Below, one piece after another: positions 23,677 through 32,092 of a stretch of 42,870 bases of DNA (positions are counted from its first letter, which is position 1; every line of letters starts with the position of its first letter). The stretch is from contig CAKRIN010000023.1 in assembly GCA_934343805.1 (NCBI GenBank), forward strand, positions 1 to 42,870, written 5' to 3'. Source of the DNA: an uncultured Lachnospira sp. (lineage in GTDB: Bacteria; Bacillota; Clostridia; Lachnospirales; Lachnospiraceae). The notes beneath the pieces were generated by a model that worked only from the letters and a program-made list of their open reading frames with translations, was not told the origin of the DNA and searched no databases. A program made the position numbers and the translations under genes.

Positions 23677-25983
23677 ATGAGCAGAATTATTAAAAATGTG
23701 CTGCCATACTGGAAGTCGATAGTGCTGATATTTGCACTGCTTATTGTTCAGGCAGTGTGTGACTTGTCGCTTCCTGCGTATACTTCAGATATCATTGATA
23801 CAGGTATACAGAATGGAGGCATAGAGCATACTGTGCCAGAAAAGATTACTAAGGAAGAATTTGACACAGCAAAGCTTTTTATGACAGAGGAAGAAGCACA
23901 GCTGTGGGAACAGTCGTATTCTTATAATGAAGATGATAATGTCTATGAATTAAGTGTCAAAGGTTCTAAGAATAAGACTGATTTAGATGACACGCTTTTT
24001 ACAGCACTTATAATTAATAACCAGATGTCTTCAGTGACTGAAAGTGCATTCAAGAGCCGTATGGCAGAGCAGATGCATGTAAGTGAAGAACAGCTTGCAG
24101 ATGTTTCGGTAGAAGATATTGGAAAGTCTATGGGTGTGGAACTCACTACATTTACACGGATGATGGAAGATTCGGATGGTAATGAGGTTGAGACTACATG
24201 TGTGGATATGAGAGAGATTGTGAAGGCAATGTATAGTGCAGGGGCTATGAGTAAGGATGATATCCTTTCTATGCGAAGTGAATTCCAGAGCACTATTGAT
24301 ACTATGGGTAAGACACTTGTTTCATCTATGGGTGTTGCTTATGCAAAGAGCATGGATGCCAAGGCTGGAATGGACATGGATTCTATTCAGACTAAGTATC
24401 TGTGGGCAGCGGGTCTTAAGATGGTTGCCATGGCACTTCTTATGGCGGTTACTTCTGTATGTGTAGGCTTCCTTGCATCAAGGGTTGGTGCAGGCGTTGC
24501 AAGAGATATGAGAGGAAAACTGTATTCTAATGTCATGGGATTCTCTAATGCTGAGATGGACAAATTCTCTACAGCGTCACTTATCACAAGAACAACTAAT
24601 GATGTACAGCAGGTTCAGATGGTTACGGTCATTATGCTGAGAATGATTCTGTATGCACCAATTCTTGGTGTCGGAGGAATTATAAAGGTTGTTGGAACAG
24701 GAGCCGGCATGGGCTGGGTTATAGTTATGGCTGTTGCTGTTATCATGGCATTTGTAATGCTTCTTATGGTAATTGCGATGCCTAAGTTCAAGCTTATGCA
24801 GAAGCTGGTTGATAATGTCAATCTTGTATCCAGAGAGATTCTTACAGGTCTTTCTGTAATAAGAGCCTTTGGAAGAGAGAAGAAGGAAGAGGAAAGATTT
24901 GACGAAGCTAATAAAAAGCTTACTAAGACAATGCTCTTTACTAATAGAACAATGACATTCATGATGCCAAGCATGATGTTTATTATGAATGGTTTATCAG
25001 TTCTTATCGTGTGGGTTGCTGCACACAGAATTGATGCCGGAGTTATGCAGGTAGGTTCTATGACTGCATTTATAACATATTCAATGCTCATAGTTATGTC
25101 ATTCCTCATGCTTACAATGATGTCTGTAATGCTCCCAAGAGCGATGGTTGCAGCTGACCGTATAGATGAAGTTATTAATACACATTCTTCAATAGAAGAC
25201 TCTGAGAATCCTGAGACAATTGAGTCTGCAAAGGGTGTAGTTGAGTTTAATCATGTTAATTTCATGTATCCGGGTGCTAAAGCAAATGCACTTGAGGATA
25301 TTACATTTAAAGCAGAGCCGGGTAAGACTACAGCTATCATAGGAAGTACGGGCTGTGGAAAGTCAACGCTCGTTAATCTTATTCCAAGATTGTACGATGT
25401 TACAGGAGGAAGCATTACTATTGATGGTCATGATATAAGAAATATTTCTATGCATGACTTAAGAAGCGAGCTTGGTTATGTGCCTCAGAAGGGAATGCTT
25501 TTCTCTGGTACTATTGCAAGTAACTTAAGATTCGGTAATCCTGATGCGAGTGATGAAGATGTCGTCAAGGCAGCACAGATTGCACAGGCAACTGAGTTTA
25601 TTGATAATAAGGCTGAGAAGTATGACAGCCCTATAGCACAGGGCGGTACTAATGTTTCAGGCGGTCAGAAGCAGAGACTTTCTATTGCCAGAGCAATAGC
25701 AAAGCACCCAAGAGTGTTTATATTTGATGACAGTTTTTCAGCACTTGATTTAAAGACTGATGCAATTCTTCGTAAGGAGCTTGCTGCAAATGTGTCTGAT
25801 GCCACTGTTATTATTGTAGCTCAGCGAATCAGCACAATCCTTCATGCAGATCAGATTCTTGTTATGGATGATGGTAAGATTGTTGGCAAGGGAACGCATG
25901 AAGAACTTATGAAGACATGTGAGACATATCAGCAGATTGCAAGTTCACAGCTTTCTGCTAAAGAGCTTGGAAAGGAGGCCTAG
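23677..25983 (+). CDS. ABC exporter half-transporter with degenerate ATP site and large extracytoplasmic insertion
   Basis: A 768-aa fused membrane/ATPase subunit of a heterodimeric exporter (LmrCD/BmrCD-like). After membrane segment 1 comes an insertion of about 190 residues (50-240), acidic and helical, predicted outside the membrane; usual exporters have only a short loop there. The remaining segments follow, then the ATPase with Walker A GSTGCGKST (556-564), signature VSGGQKQ, and Walker B IFDDS, where D685 replaces the catalytic Glu. The H-loop reads VAQRIST, Gln instead of His. ATG 23677 is chosen because GGGAGA precedes it by six bases; an ATG at 23641 has no site. The partner gene starts five bases after its stop. 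Confidence 0.9.
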   Translation: MSRIIKNVLPYWKSIVLIFALLIVQAVCDLSLPAYTSDIIDTGIQNGGIEHTVPEKITKEEFDTAKLFMTEEEAQLWEQSYSYNEDDNVYELSVKGSKNKTDLDDTLFTALIINNQMSSVTESAFKSRMAEQMHVSEEQLADVSVEDIGKSMGVELTTFTRMMEDSDGNEVETTCVDMREIVKAMYSAGAMSKDDILSMRSEFQSTIDTMGKTLVSSMGVAYAKSMDAKAGMDMDSIQTKYLWAAGLKMVAMALLMAVTSVCVGFLASRVGAGVARDMRGKLYSNVMGFSNAEMDKFSTASLITRTTNDVQQVQMVTVIMLRMILYAPILGVGGIIKVVGTGAGMGWVIVMAVAVIMAFVMLLMVIAMPKFKLMQKLVDNVNLVSREILTGLSVIRAFGREKKEEERFDEANKKLTKTMLFTNRTMTFMMPSMMFIMNGLSVLIVWVAAHRIDAGVMQVGSMTAFITYSMLIVMSFLMLTMMSVMLPRAMVAADRIDEVINTHSSIEDSENPETIESAKGVVEFNHVNFMYPGAKANALEDITFKAEPGKTTAIIGSTGCGKSTLVNLIPRLYDVTGGSITIDGHDIRNISMHDLRSELGYVPQKGMLFSGTIASNLRFGNPDASDEDVVKAAQIAQATEFIDNKAEKYDSPIAQGGTNVSGGQKQRLSIARAIAKHPRVFIFDDSFSALDLKTDAILRKELAANVSDATVIIVAQRISTILHADQILVMDDGKIVGKGTHEELMKTCETYQQIASSQLSAKELGKEA

Positions 25984-25988
25984 TCAGT

Positions 25989-27839
25989 ATGGAAGATAAT
26001 AAAGATATCAAAATGCCACCAAAAAGAAGAATGGGACCTCCGGGAAGAGGAATGGCACCTGTTGAGAAAGCCAAGGATTTCAAAGGGTCAATAGGAAAGC
26101 TTATAAGATATATCGGAAGCTATAAGATTGCGATAATATTTGTTGCAGTTATGGCCGTATGCTCAACAGTATTTTCTGTTGTAGGACCTAAGGTCCTTGG
26201 TAAGGCAACAACAGCGCTGTCAGAAGGTCTGGTAAAGAAAATCGGTGGAACTGGCGGAATTGACTTTGGAAAGATTGGAACAATTCTTATATTCGTGCTT
26301 TGTCTGTATGCCGCAAGTGCAGTATTTAACTTTGTACAGGGCTGGATAATGACAGGCATTACACAGAAGGTCTGCTACAGATTAAGAAAAGAGATCAGTG
26401 AGAAGATTAACCGTATGCCTATGAAGTATTTCGAGAGCAGGACATATGGAGAGGTGTTATCAAGAATTACTAACGATGTTGATACACTTGGAATGGGACT
26501 TAACCAGAGTATTACAACAATCATTACATCTTTAACTACTATGATTGGTGTTCTTATAATGATGTTAAGCATTTCACCGCTTATGACACTTATTGCAGTT
26601 ATAATACTTCCAATATCAGTCGGACTTGTTTCTTTCGTTGTTAAGAAGTCACAGGGATATTTCAAGACACAGCAGGAATATCTTGGACATATTAACGGAC
26701 AGATTGAGGAAACTTATGGCGGACACATGATTGTTAAATCCTTTAATAAAGAAAAGGATATGGTTGATTCATTTAACAAGACTAATGATGTTCTCTATGG
26801 TTCAGCTTGGAAGTCACAGTTCCTTTCAGGAATGATGCATCCAATCATGATGTTTGTAGGTAACTTAGGTTACGCATGTGTTGCATTAACCGGCGGTCTT
26901 CTTGCTATTAAAAATGTTATAACAATCGGTGATATTCAGGCATTTATCCAGTATGTGAAGAATTTCACACAGCCAATCCAGCAGATTGCTCAGGTTATCA
27001 ATCAGGTACAGTCTATGGCAGCAGCTTCTGAGAGAGTATTTGAATTCCTTGATGAAGAAGAGGAAGACCAGACTGTTAAGAATCCTGTTTCTACAGAAGG
27101 AATTAAGGGCGAGGTTGATTTCGAGCATGTAAGATTCGGATACAATGAGAACCAGACTATCATCAAGAATTTCAGTGTAAATGTTAAGCCTGGACAGAAG
27201 GTTGCTATCGTTGGACCGACAGGTGCAGGCAAGACTACGATTGTTAAACTGCTTATGAGATTCTATGATGTTAATGATGGGGCTATTCTTGTTGACGGAC
27301 ATAATGTTAAGGATTTCAACAGAAGAGAATTAAGAGACGCATTTGGAATGGTTCTTCAGGATACATGGCTCTATAAAGGTACAATTATGGAAAATATCAG
27401 ATACGGAAAGCTTGATGCAACTGATGAAGAAGTTATTGCAGCAGCTAAGGCAGCTAACGCACATCACTTTATTGAGACTCTTCCGGGTGGTTATGACTGT
27501 GAACTTAACGAGGATGCAAGCAATGTTTCACAGGGGCAGAAGCAGCTCCTTACAATTGCAAGAGCAATACTTGCGGATAATCCAATCCTTATCCTTGATG
27601 AAGCAACATCTTCTGTTGATACCAGAACAGAGGAACGAATCCAGAAAGCAATGGATAATCTGATGAAGGGAAGAACAAGTTTTATTATTGCGCATAGACT
27701 TTCGACTATTAAAGATGCTGATGTCATACTTGTTATGAAGGAAGGAGATATCGTGGAGCAGGGAACTCATGATGAGCTGCTCGCCAAGAATGGTTTCTAT
27801 GCTGACCTGTACAATTCACAATTTGAACAGGCGTCGTAA
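25989..27839 (+). CDS. ABC exporter half-transporter with canonical catalytic Glu (partner subunit)
   Basis: A 616-aa ABC exporter subunit: a positively charged N-terminal tail (1-35), six membrane segments (about 45-345), and an ATPase domain with Walker A GPTGAGKTT (K415), Walker B LILDEATSSVD (D537, E538) and H-loop IIAHRLST. Its signature is VSQGQKQ rather than VSGGQ. So the competent ATP site is formed by this subunit's Walker A/B and the other's intact signature, and the opposite site is doubly degenerate, as in known heterodimeric multidrug exporters. Substrate not deducible; drug, lipid or peptide export are possible. The neighbouring Agr genes have their own promoter. Confidence 0.93.
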   Translation: MEDNKDIKMPPKRRMGPPGRGMAPVEKAKDFKGSIGKLIRYIGSYKIAIIFVAVMAVCSTVFSVVGPKVLGKATTALSEGLVKKIGGTGGIDFGKIGTILIFVLCLYAASAVFNFVQGWIMTGITQKVCYRLRKEISEKINRMPMKYFESRTYGEVLSRITNDVDTLGMGLNQSITTIITSLTTMIGVLIMMLSISPLMTLIAVIILPISVGLVSFVVKKSQGYFKTQQEYLGHINGQIEETYGGHMIVKSFNKEKDMVDSFNKTNDVLYGSAWKSQFLSGMMHPIMMFVGNLGYACVALTGGLLAIKNVITIGDIQAFIQYVKNFTQPIQQIAQVINQVQSMAAASERVFEFLDEEEEDQTVKNPVSTEGIKGEVDFEHVRFGYNENQTIIKNFSVNVKPGQKVAIVGPTGAGKTTIVKLLMRFYDVNDGAILVDGHNVKDFNRRELRDAFGMVLQDTWLYKGTIMENIRYGKLDATDEEVIAAAKAANAHHFIETLPGGYDCELNEDASNVSQGQKQLLTIARAILADNPILILDEATSSVDTRTEERIQKAMDNLMKGRTSFIIAHRLSTIKDADVILVMKEGDIVEQGTHDELLAKNGFYADLYNSQFEQAS

Positions 27840-27856
27840 TGGTATACCAGATATTC

Positions 27857-27885
27857 TTGCATATTAATCTTATATAGTATATTAT
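27857..27885 (+). promoter_or_regulatory. Predicted promoter of the second Agr two-component genes
   Basis: TTGCAT (27857-27862), 17 bases, TATTAT (27880-27885), ending 35 bases before the response-regulator ATG. No terminator is visible after the exporter gene, so read-through is also possible. Confidence 0.55.
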
Positions 27886-27920
27886 GAAAATAATAATGTG
27901 TTTCGTTAAGAGGACAAAAT

Positions 27921-28634
27921 ATGAATATACTTATATGTGATGATGATAATAATTATGTGTCTTTAATAAAGAAATATGTGCAAAAATTCTTCACAGAACA
28001 TAAGATATCAGACTATGAAATCCGTGAATATTATACAGGAGAGGATGCGTTAAAAGATAAGACTTTTTTTGATATAGCATTTCTTGATGTTGAGATGGGT
28101 GGAATTAATGGTATAGATGTAGGAAGAGAGTTAAGAAAAAGAAATTCTAATATAATTATATTTGTTATAACGTCATATATGTCATATCTTGATGATGCTA
28201 TGGACGAAAAAGTATTCAGATATATTAATAAGCCAATAGACAAATACGCGATAATACGTGGCATGCAGAAAGCCATGACAATATGCTATAGAAGGCACGA
28301 CAAGAAACTTATGATAACAAGTGCAGATGATAATGTGATTATCAACCAGAGTTCAATAATATGTATAGAGTCTTTAGACAGAAAGAGATTTATCCATACT
28401 GTTGAAGGTAAAGTCTACAGCAGTATGGAGAGTATTTCTTACTGGTATAACCAGCTTGATAAAGATGTTTTTTTTATGACTAACAAATCATTCATAGTTA
28501 ATGTTAAGTATGTTAAAAGCTTTTCTGATGGAATGATAGAGATTGAAGGAATGAAGAACAAAGCACTTCTTTCAAGGGATAAACGGAAGGAATTCAAACA
28601 AAAGGTCCTTATGTATCTTGTGAGTCAGGAGTAA
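27921..28634 (+). CDS. AgrA-type LytTR response regulator, second system
   Basis: A 237-aa regulator. Receiver (1-120): acidic cluster D7-D8-D9, phospho-acceptor D56 in IAFLDVEMGGINGID, and the conserved Lys in RYINKPIDK. LytTR DNA-binding domain (about 130-237) with MITSADDNVIINQSSIICIES and NKSFIVNVKYVKSF. AGAGGA is upstream of the ATG. The kinase gene follows six bases after its stop. It should control transcription in response to the pheromone made by the convergent agrB-agrD genes. Confidence 0.92.
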   Translation: MNILICDDDNNYVSLIKKYVQKFFTEHKISDYEIREYYTGEDALKDKTFFDIAFLDVEMGGINGIDVGRELRKRNSNIIIFVITSYMSYLDDAMDEKVFRYINKPIDKYAIIRGMQKAMTICYRRHDKKLMITSADDNVIINQSSIICIESLDRKRFIHTVEGKVYSSMESISYWYNQLDKDVFFMTNKSFIVNVKYVKSFSDGMIEIEGMKNKALLSRDKRKEFKQKVLMYLVSQE

Positions 28635-28640
28635 TCAACT

Positions 28641-29969
28641 ATGTATTTAATTATCAGCTATGCATTTGCACATATTATAGAGGCTGTAATATTGTGGCTG
28701 TGTATGTCGCAGATGTACACCAGCAAATATAGTCAGTATGTTACGGCACCTGTTATATTTGGCGGACATACTGTTATGTTCGGCGCTTTATGTATATGTA
28801 ATAATGTGTATATTACGACAATATGTTCTGTTGCCATATATTTTGCAATTGTATGGGGACTTTATCATGTTAGTGGAAAAACTGCATTATTCTGGTCAGT
28901 TATTCTGACTGCAGTGATAGCCTTATCAGAGTTAATAGTATATATTACAATACAGCAGCTGGCGGGAACGATGGATGTTAAAAGTGGTGGAGTGACTATT
29001 AACCTCGTGGTTGTATGCTTGAGCAAGGTTTTGTATTTTATACTGGCGGAGATAATGGTACTGATTAATAGAAACAGCAGACATAGCAGACAGCAGATTG
29101 TTAATGATAAGTCAGTGATAATCCTGATGACATCTCTGATTGTTTCGTTAATGGTATTTATGACTTATTACATAGTAGGCACTTCATCAGAAATGCAACG
29201 CAGGACAACAGTGTGGATGATAGTCAGCTCAATAGGACTGGTTATATCGGATGTACTTGTATTATGGCTTAACACAAGAATGAATCAGAAAAATGCTGAG
29301 AACGAAGCTGTAAAGCTGCAGTTAGAGAAAGAAAAGGCAGATGCACAGTATTACAGACTTGCATACGAAAAGAATGAGAGTCTTGAAATTCTGCGACATG
29401 ACATGAGTAATCATCTTAACACAATTCTGAATATGGGAACGGATAATGATGTTAAGAAATATGTAGTGGATATAATGGAAGAATATAGTATAACCAAGAG
29501 AACTACATTTTCTAACAATAATGTTTTAAATGGTCTGGTAAGCCAGTATATGGAAATGTGTAAGAATGATAATGTTAATCTGACAGTGGACATAAGACCT
29601 GATACAGTGGAAAATATAGCTCCGAATGATGTTGTTGCCTTGTTTGGAAATATTTTGTCAAATGCATATGAAGCAGTCAAGGAACAGAAAGACAGAAAGC
29701 CTTCATATATAGAGATTGTAGTGAAAAGGAAAGATAATTTAATAATTATAATTGCAAGTAATTCATGTTATAAAGCACCTTATATATACAATGGAAGGAT
29801 GCTTTCAACAAAGAAAGACCATGGAAAGAAACATGGATATGGTATGAAGAGCATAGAACGTGTTGTTGACAGGTATCATGGAAGTCATATGGAGAATTAT
29901 GACACAGAAACAAGAGAATTTGTAATATCAATTATGCTATTGATAGAGTCAAATAAGGAGCCGTACTAA
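28641..29969 (+). CDS. AgrC-type GHKL sensor histidine kinase, second system
   Basis: A 442-aa membrane kinase: about six or seven membrane segments (1-210), a coiled linker (215-248, rich in Glu/Lys/Ala), LRHDMSNHLN with phospho-acceptor H253, N-box LFGNILSNAYEAV and G-box GKKHGYGMKSIERV. It likely senses the predicted serine-lactone peptide encoded on the opposite strand. Its last codons (KEPY and the stop) are part of a terminator hairpin, and its stop overlaps the end of agrB on the minus strand by four bases. Confidence 0.92.
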   Translation: MYLIISYAFAHIIEAVILWLCMSQMYTSKYSQYVTAPVIFGGHTVMFGALCICNNVYITTICSVAIYFAIVWGLYHVSGKTALFWSVILTAVIALSELIVYITIQQLAGTMDVKSGGVTINLVVVCLSKVLYFILAEIMVLINRNSRHSRQQIVNDKSVIILMTSLIVSLMVFMTYYIVGTSSEMQRRTTVWMIVSSIGLVISDVLVLWLNTRMNQKNAENEAVKLQLEKEKADAQYYRLAYEKNESLEILRHDMSNHLNTILNMGTDNDVKKYVVDIMEEYSITKRTTFSNNNVLNGLVSQYMEMCKNDNVNLTVDIRPDTVENIAPNDVVALFGNILSNAYEAVKEQKDRKPSYIEIVVKRKDNLIIIIASNSCYKAPYIYNGRMLSTKKDHGKKHGYGMKSIERVVDRYHGSHMENYDTETREFVISIMLLIESNKEPY

Positions 29970-29992
29970 CGATAGTACAGCTCCTTATTTTT
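29952..29992. terminator. Bidirectional terminator overlapping both convergent stop codons
   Basis: AATAAGGAGC (29952-29961) pairs with GCTCCTTATT (29980-29989), and inner GTACT (29963-29967) with AGTAC (29974-29978); loop AACGAT. The plus-strand TAA (29967-29969) and minus-strand TAG (29968-29966) both sit at the loop. Ts follow on the plus strand (to 29993). Confidence 0.88.
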
Positions 29993-30547
29993 TCCAAACA
30001 GACATATGATATGTGATAAAGAAACAACGATTATAACAATTGCTATGCAATTGGCTAGTCTGTAAATCTGTAACACTGATAATATTATGAAAAAAATATT
30101 ACAAATCAATAATATTATACTCATATATCTGTGGTAATGTCGTTTCTCAATATCGGATACAGAATGTTTCACAGATATAACGGGACCGATGATTAATAAT
30201 TCTGTATCACACAATGCGAGAGTAATAATTATATAAAGAGAAGGTCGTATTATGCCCGACAAAAGTGCCATGGCAATTAAGGAAAAACTCGAAAAGATAA
30301 GACAAATAGAGGAGGAATCAAAATGGTATCCGCCGCTATATTTTCTTATGAGCAGGAAAGAAATGATTTCGACGAAACCCAACAATATGTTATGGCTGAT
30401 AATACAGAATGTTGCAAAAATAAAGACCGGAATAATAAGCAATAACAAATAATTAATTGCATAACTGTATAGCTCAGTCTTCGACTCCTCCACAAGTCTT
30501 AATCTGACAAGATATAACGCAAGTTTATCGGCCAGCTTCTCTGACAT
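29966..30547 (-). CDS. agrB: AgrB-type pheromone-processing membrane peptidase, second system
   Basis: A 193-aa AgrB-family protein with the catalytic region RKYSGGYHFDSSSIC, giving H75 and C82 (seven apart, as in S. aureus). About five membrane segments follow. It would cleave the 49-aa AgrD encoded immediately upstream, whose stop shares one base with this ATG (TAATG), the usual agrD-agrB adjacency although here agrD comes first. Its final codons KELYYR lie in the shared terminator. Whether AgrB makes an ester with Ser, as in S. intermedius, is the notable question here. Confidence 0.92.
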   Translation of the reverse strand: MSEKLADKLALYLVRLRLVEESKTELYSYAINYLLLLIIPVFIFATFCIISHNILLGFVEIISFLLIRKYSGGYHFDSSSICLIFSSFSLIAMALLSGIIRPSLYIIITLALCDTELLIIGPVISVKHSVSDIEKRHYHRYMSIILLICNIFFIILSVLQIYRLANCIAIVIIVVSLSHIICLFGKNKELYYR

Positions 30548-30696
30548 TATCTTGCTTTCTTGAATTTCTTAATGTCAGCAGGTTCATTTGACTGACAGTA
30601 AATAATACTAGAAGAAGAATTAGCACTAGAAGATAATGCACGATTTAAAACAGCTGTTACACCTTTGCTAAGAGTATTTTTTAATTCCTTTTTCAT
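30547..30696 (-). CDS. agrD: AgrD-type pheromone precursor with serine in place of the ring cysteine
   Basis: A 49-aa ORF with strong AAGGAGG ribosome site. It has a basic amphipathic leader (1-22), a Ser-rich core (SSSANSSSSIIY, 22-33) and a charged tail CQSNEPADIKKFKKAR. Aligning the tail with YQPKSP/HQPEEP places the cleavage after Y33 and the ring residue at S29, so the predicted ring is S29-S30-I31-I32-Y33 closed as a lactone. The only Cys (C34) falls just outside the predicted ring. An alternative frame with the ring ending at C34 cannot be excluded. Adjacency to agrB makes the identity firm; the peptide chemistry is inference. Confidence 0.87.
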   Translation of the reverse strand: MKKELKNTLSKGVTAVLNRALSSSANSSSSIIYCQSNEPADIKKFKKAR

Positions 30697-30775
30697 ACGT
30701 AACCTCCTTAATATAATTATATGTTAAATTATATTTTAGAATTACTGAATTGAAAATAATAAATACGTATCTTGT

Positions 30776-30826
30776 CAAAAAATATGTCGTAACGTGTATT
30801 TTTTGATAAAAAATACAAAAAATATG
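30776..30826. promoter_or_regulatory. Palindrome and direct-repeat cluster between agrD and the divergent XRE gene
   Basis: In the 287-base divergent gap, CAAAAAATATG occurs at 30776-30786 and 30816-30826. Between them GTATTTTTT (30796-30804) and AAAAAATAC (30808-30816) form a perfect palindrome around GAT. Four half-sites of one motif lie within 51 bases, overlapping a minus-strand TTGACA (30773-30778) for agrD. The rest of the gap holds a TATAAT (30850-30855) toward the XRE gene and AT-rich sequence. A site for one of the adjacent XRE proteins is the simplest reading. Confidence 0.6.
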
Positions 30827-30983
30827 CACTTATACGAAAGATATTTGTGTATAATATAAATGATAATATTTATGAAATTATATAACAATTTCTGGTAGTA
30901 AATGTTGCAATATGCGATATATATGTGCGAATAAAACGTATACTAAAATTTAATAGTAATCATACTAAAGAGTAGAGGTTGCT

Positions 30984-31676
30984 ATGGAGTATACAGAACA
31001 ATATAAAGCATTTTGTAAAAGATTAAGCATATATAGAAAGCTGCTTGATTATAATCAACTTCATATGGCTGACATACTTGGGCTGACTAAACCTGAATAT
31101 GTAAACAGAGAATCGGGAAGGAGTCTTGTGTCTGGCAAAGATATCAAAAAGTTATCGGACACAGGAGCTGATATAGATAAACTTTTAGTTGATTCGCCTA
31201 GAAAAACAAGCTCACATGTGATATCAGGGCTGATAAATGAATATGACAATAACACAATTGAATATATGAAGAATATTCTGAGTGATTATATAGTATATCT
31301 GTGTGAAAAGAAAAAGGACAACATTAACACAGCCTTTATAAATAATGTTAAATTGTTGAAGGCAATGGATAAAGATTCCACAGCTGATTCTATGTTAAAG
31401 TGTATAAGAGATATTAATAAAATAACAGACCAGCAGGTTATATCAGATAGTCTTGGGATATCAAGATTCAAGTATAGCAAGATAGAGAATAATAAAGAAT
31501 ATCCTGATGCCATGGTGCTGATAAGATTATATGAATTATACGGATATGTACCATCAATGTATCTTAAGCTGTATGATATTGAATTAGAGATAATGGATTA
31601 TATATATGATGACCTTACACAGAACGAACAGAAACAGATTATTGATTTTATAAATAATCTTAAGAATTTTGTGTGA
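30984..31676 (+). CDS. Regulator with two XRE-like helix-turn-helix domains
   Basis: A 230-aa cytosolic protein. Residues 8-60 (RLSIYRKLLDYNQLHMADILGLTKPEYVNRESGR) fit an XRE helix-turn-helix, and residues 145-195 (TDQQVISDSLGISRFKYSKIENNKEYPDAMVLIRLYELYG) a second one. A helical linker joins them. It diverges from agrD and probably binds the palindrome cluster between them. No protease or peptide-binding domain is recognisable. The next XRE gene begins 10 bases after its stop. Confidence 0.75.
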   Translation: MEYTEQYKAFCKRLSIYRKLLDYNQLHMADILGLTKPEYVNRESGRSLVSGKDIKKLSDTGADIDKLLVDSPRKTSSHVISGLINEYDNNTIEYMKNILSDYIVYLCEKKKDNINTAFINNVKLLKAMDKDSTADSMLKCIRDINKITDQQVISDSLGISRFKYSKIENNKEYPDAMVLIRLYELYGYVPSMYLKLYDIELEIMDYIYDDLTQNEQKQIIDFINNLKNFV

Positions 31677-31686
31677 GGTAATGGAC

Positions 31687-32028
31687 ATGGATAATGACAA
31701 TATTATAAAGATAGGCAGCCGTGTTGGATGTAGAAGAAAAGAGATGCATATAGGTCAGAAAGAGCTGGCAGATAGGATCGGAGTGTCTCAATCATATATG
31801 TCTAATATAGAAAATGGCAGAGTTAATGTAAGCATAACAACATTTATGAAACTATGCGAAGAGTTAAATGTTACCCCTAATTATCTGTTGCTTGGAAGCA
31901 TGGATTCAAGGGGGCTTGAAAAGAATATATCCGATGGATTGAAAATGTGTGATGATAAGACTTTAAAGCTGATTCAGCATATAATGGAGTATATGATAAA
32001 TAATAATTCGGATAAGGAGTTGTACTAA
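31687..32028 (+). CDS. Small XRE-family transcriptional regulator
   Basis: A 113-aa protein with a classical helix-turn-helix at about 7-63 (IGSRVGCRRKEMHIGQKELADRIGVSQSYMSNIENGRVNVSITTFMKLCEELNVTPNYLL), followed by a short helical tail. ATG 31687 is chosen because GAGG at 31675-31678 is eight bases upstream; an ATG at 31681 is too close. It is co-transcribed with the gene before it. Its last codons KELY and stop are embedded in a terminator that resembles the one at the end of the Agr genes. Confidence 0.87.
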   Translation: MDNDNIIKIGSRVGCRRKEMHIGQKELADRIGVSQSYMSNIENGRVNVSITTFMKLCEELNVTPNYLLLGSMDSRGLEKNISDGLKMCDDKTLKLIQHIMEYMINNNSDKELY

Positions 32029-32047
32029 TTGTACGGCTCCTTTTTTT
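32014..32047 (+). terminator. Terminator with the XRE gene's stop codon in its loop
   Basis: AAGGAGTTGTAC (32014-32025) pairs with GTACGGCTCCTT (32031-32042) using two G-U pairs; loop TAATT contains the TAA stop. A seven-T run follows. The stem closely resembles that at 29952-29989. Confidence 0.9.
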
Positions 32048-32064
32048 GTGTAAAAATTTGCCAC

Positions 32065-32092
32065 TTGACATATAGAACAAATGTTTTATAAT
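32065..32092 (+). promoter_or_regulatory. Consensus promoter giving a predicted leaderless transcript
   Basis: TTGACA (32065-32070), 16 bases, TATAAT (32087-32092). The expected transcript start, seven bases after the -10, is 32099, the A of the predicted ATG. No ribosome site precedes that ATG. Confidence 0.8.
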
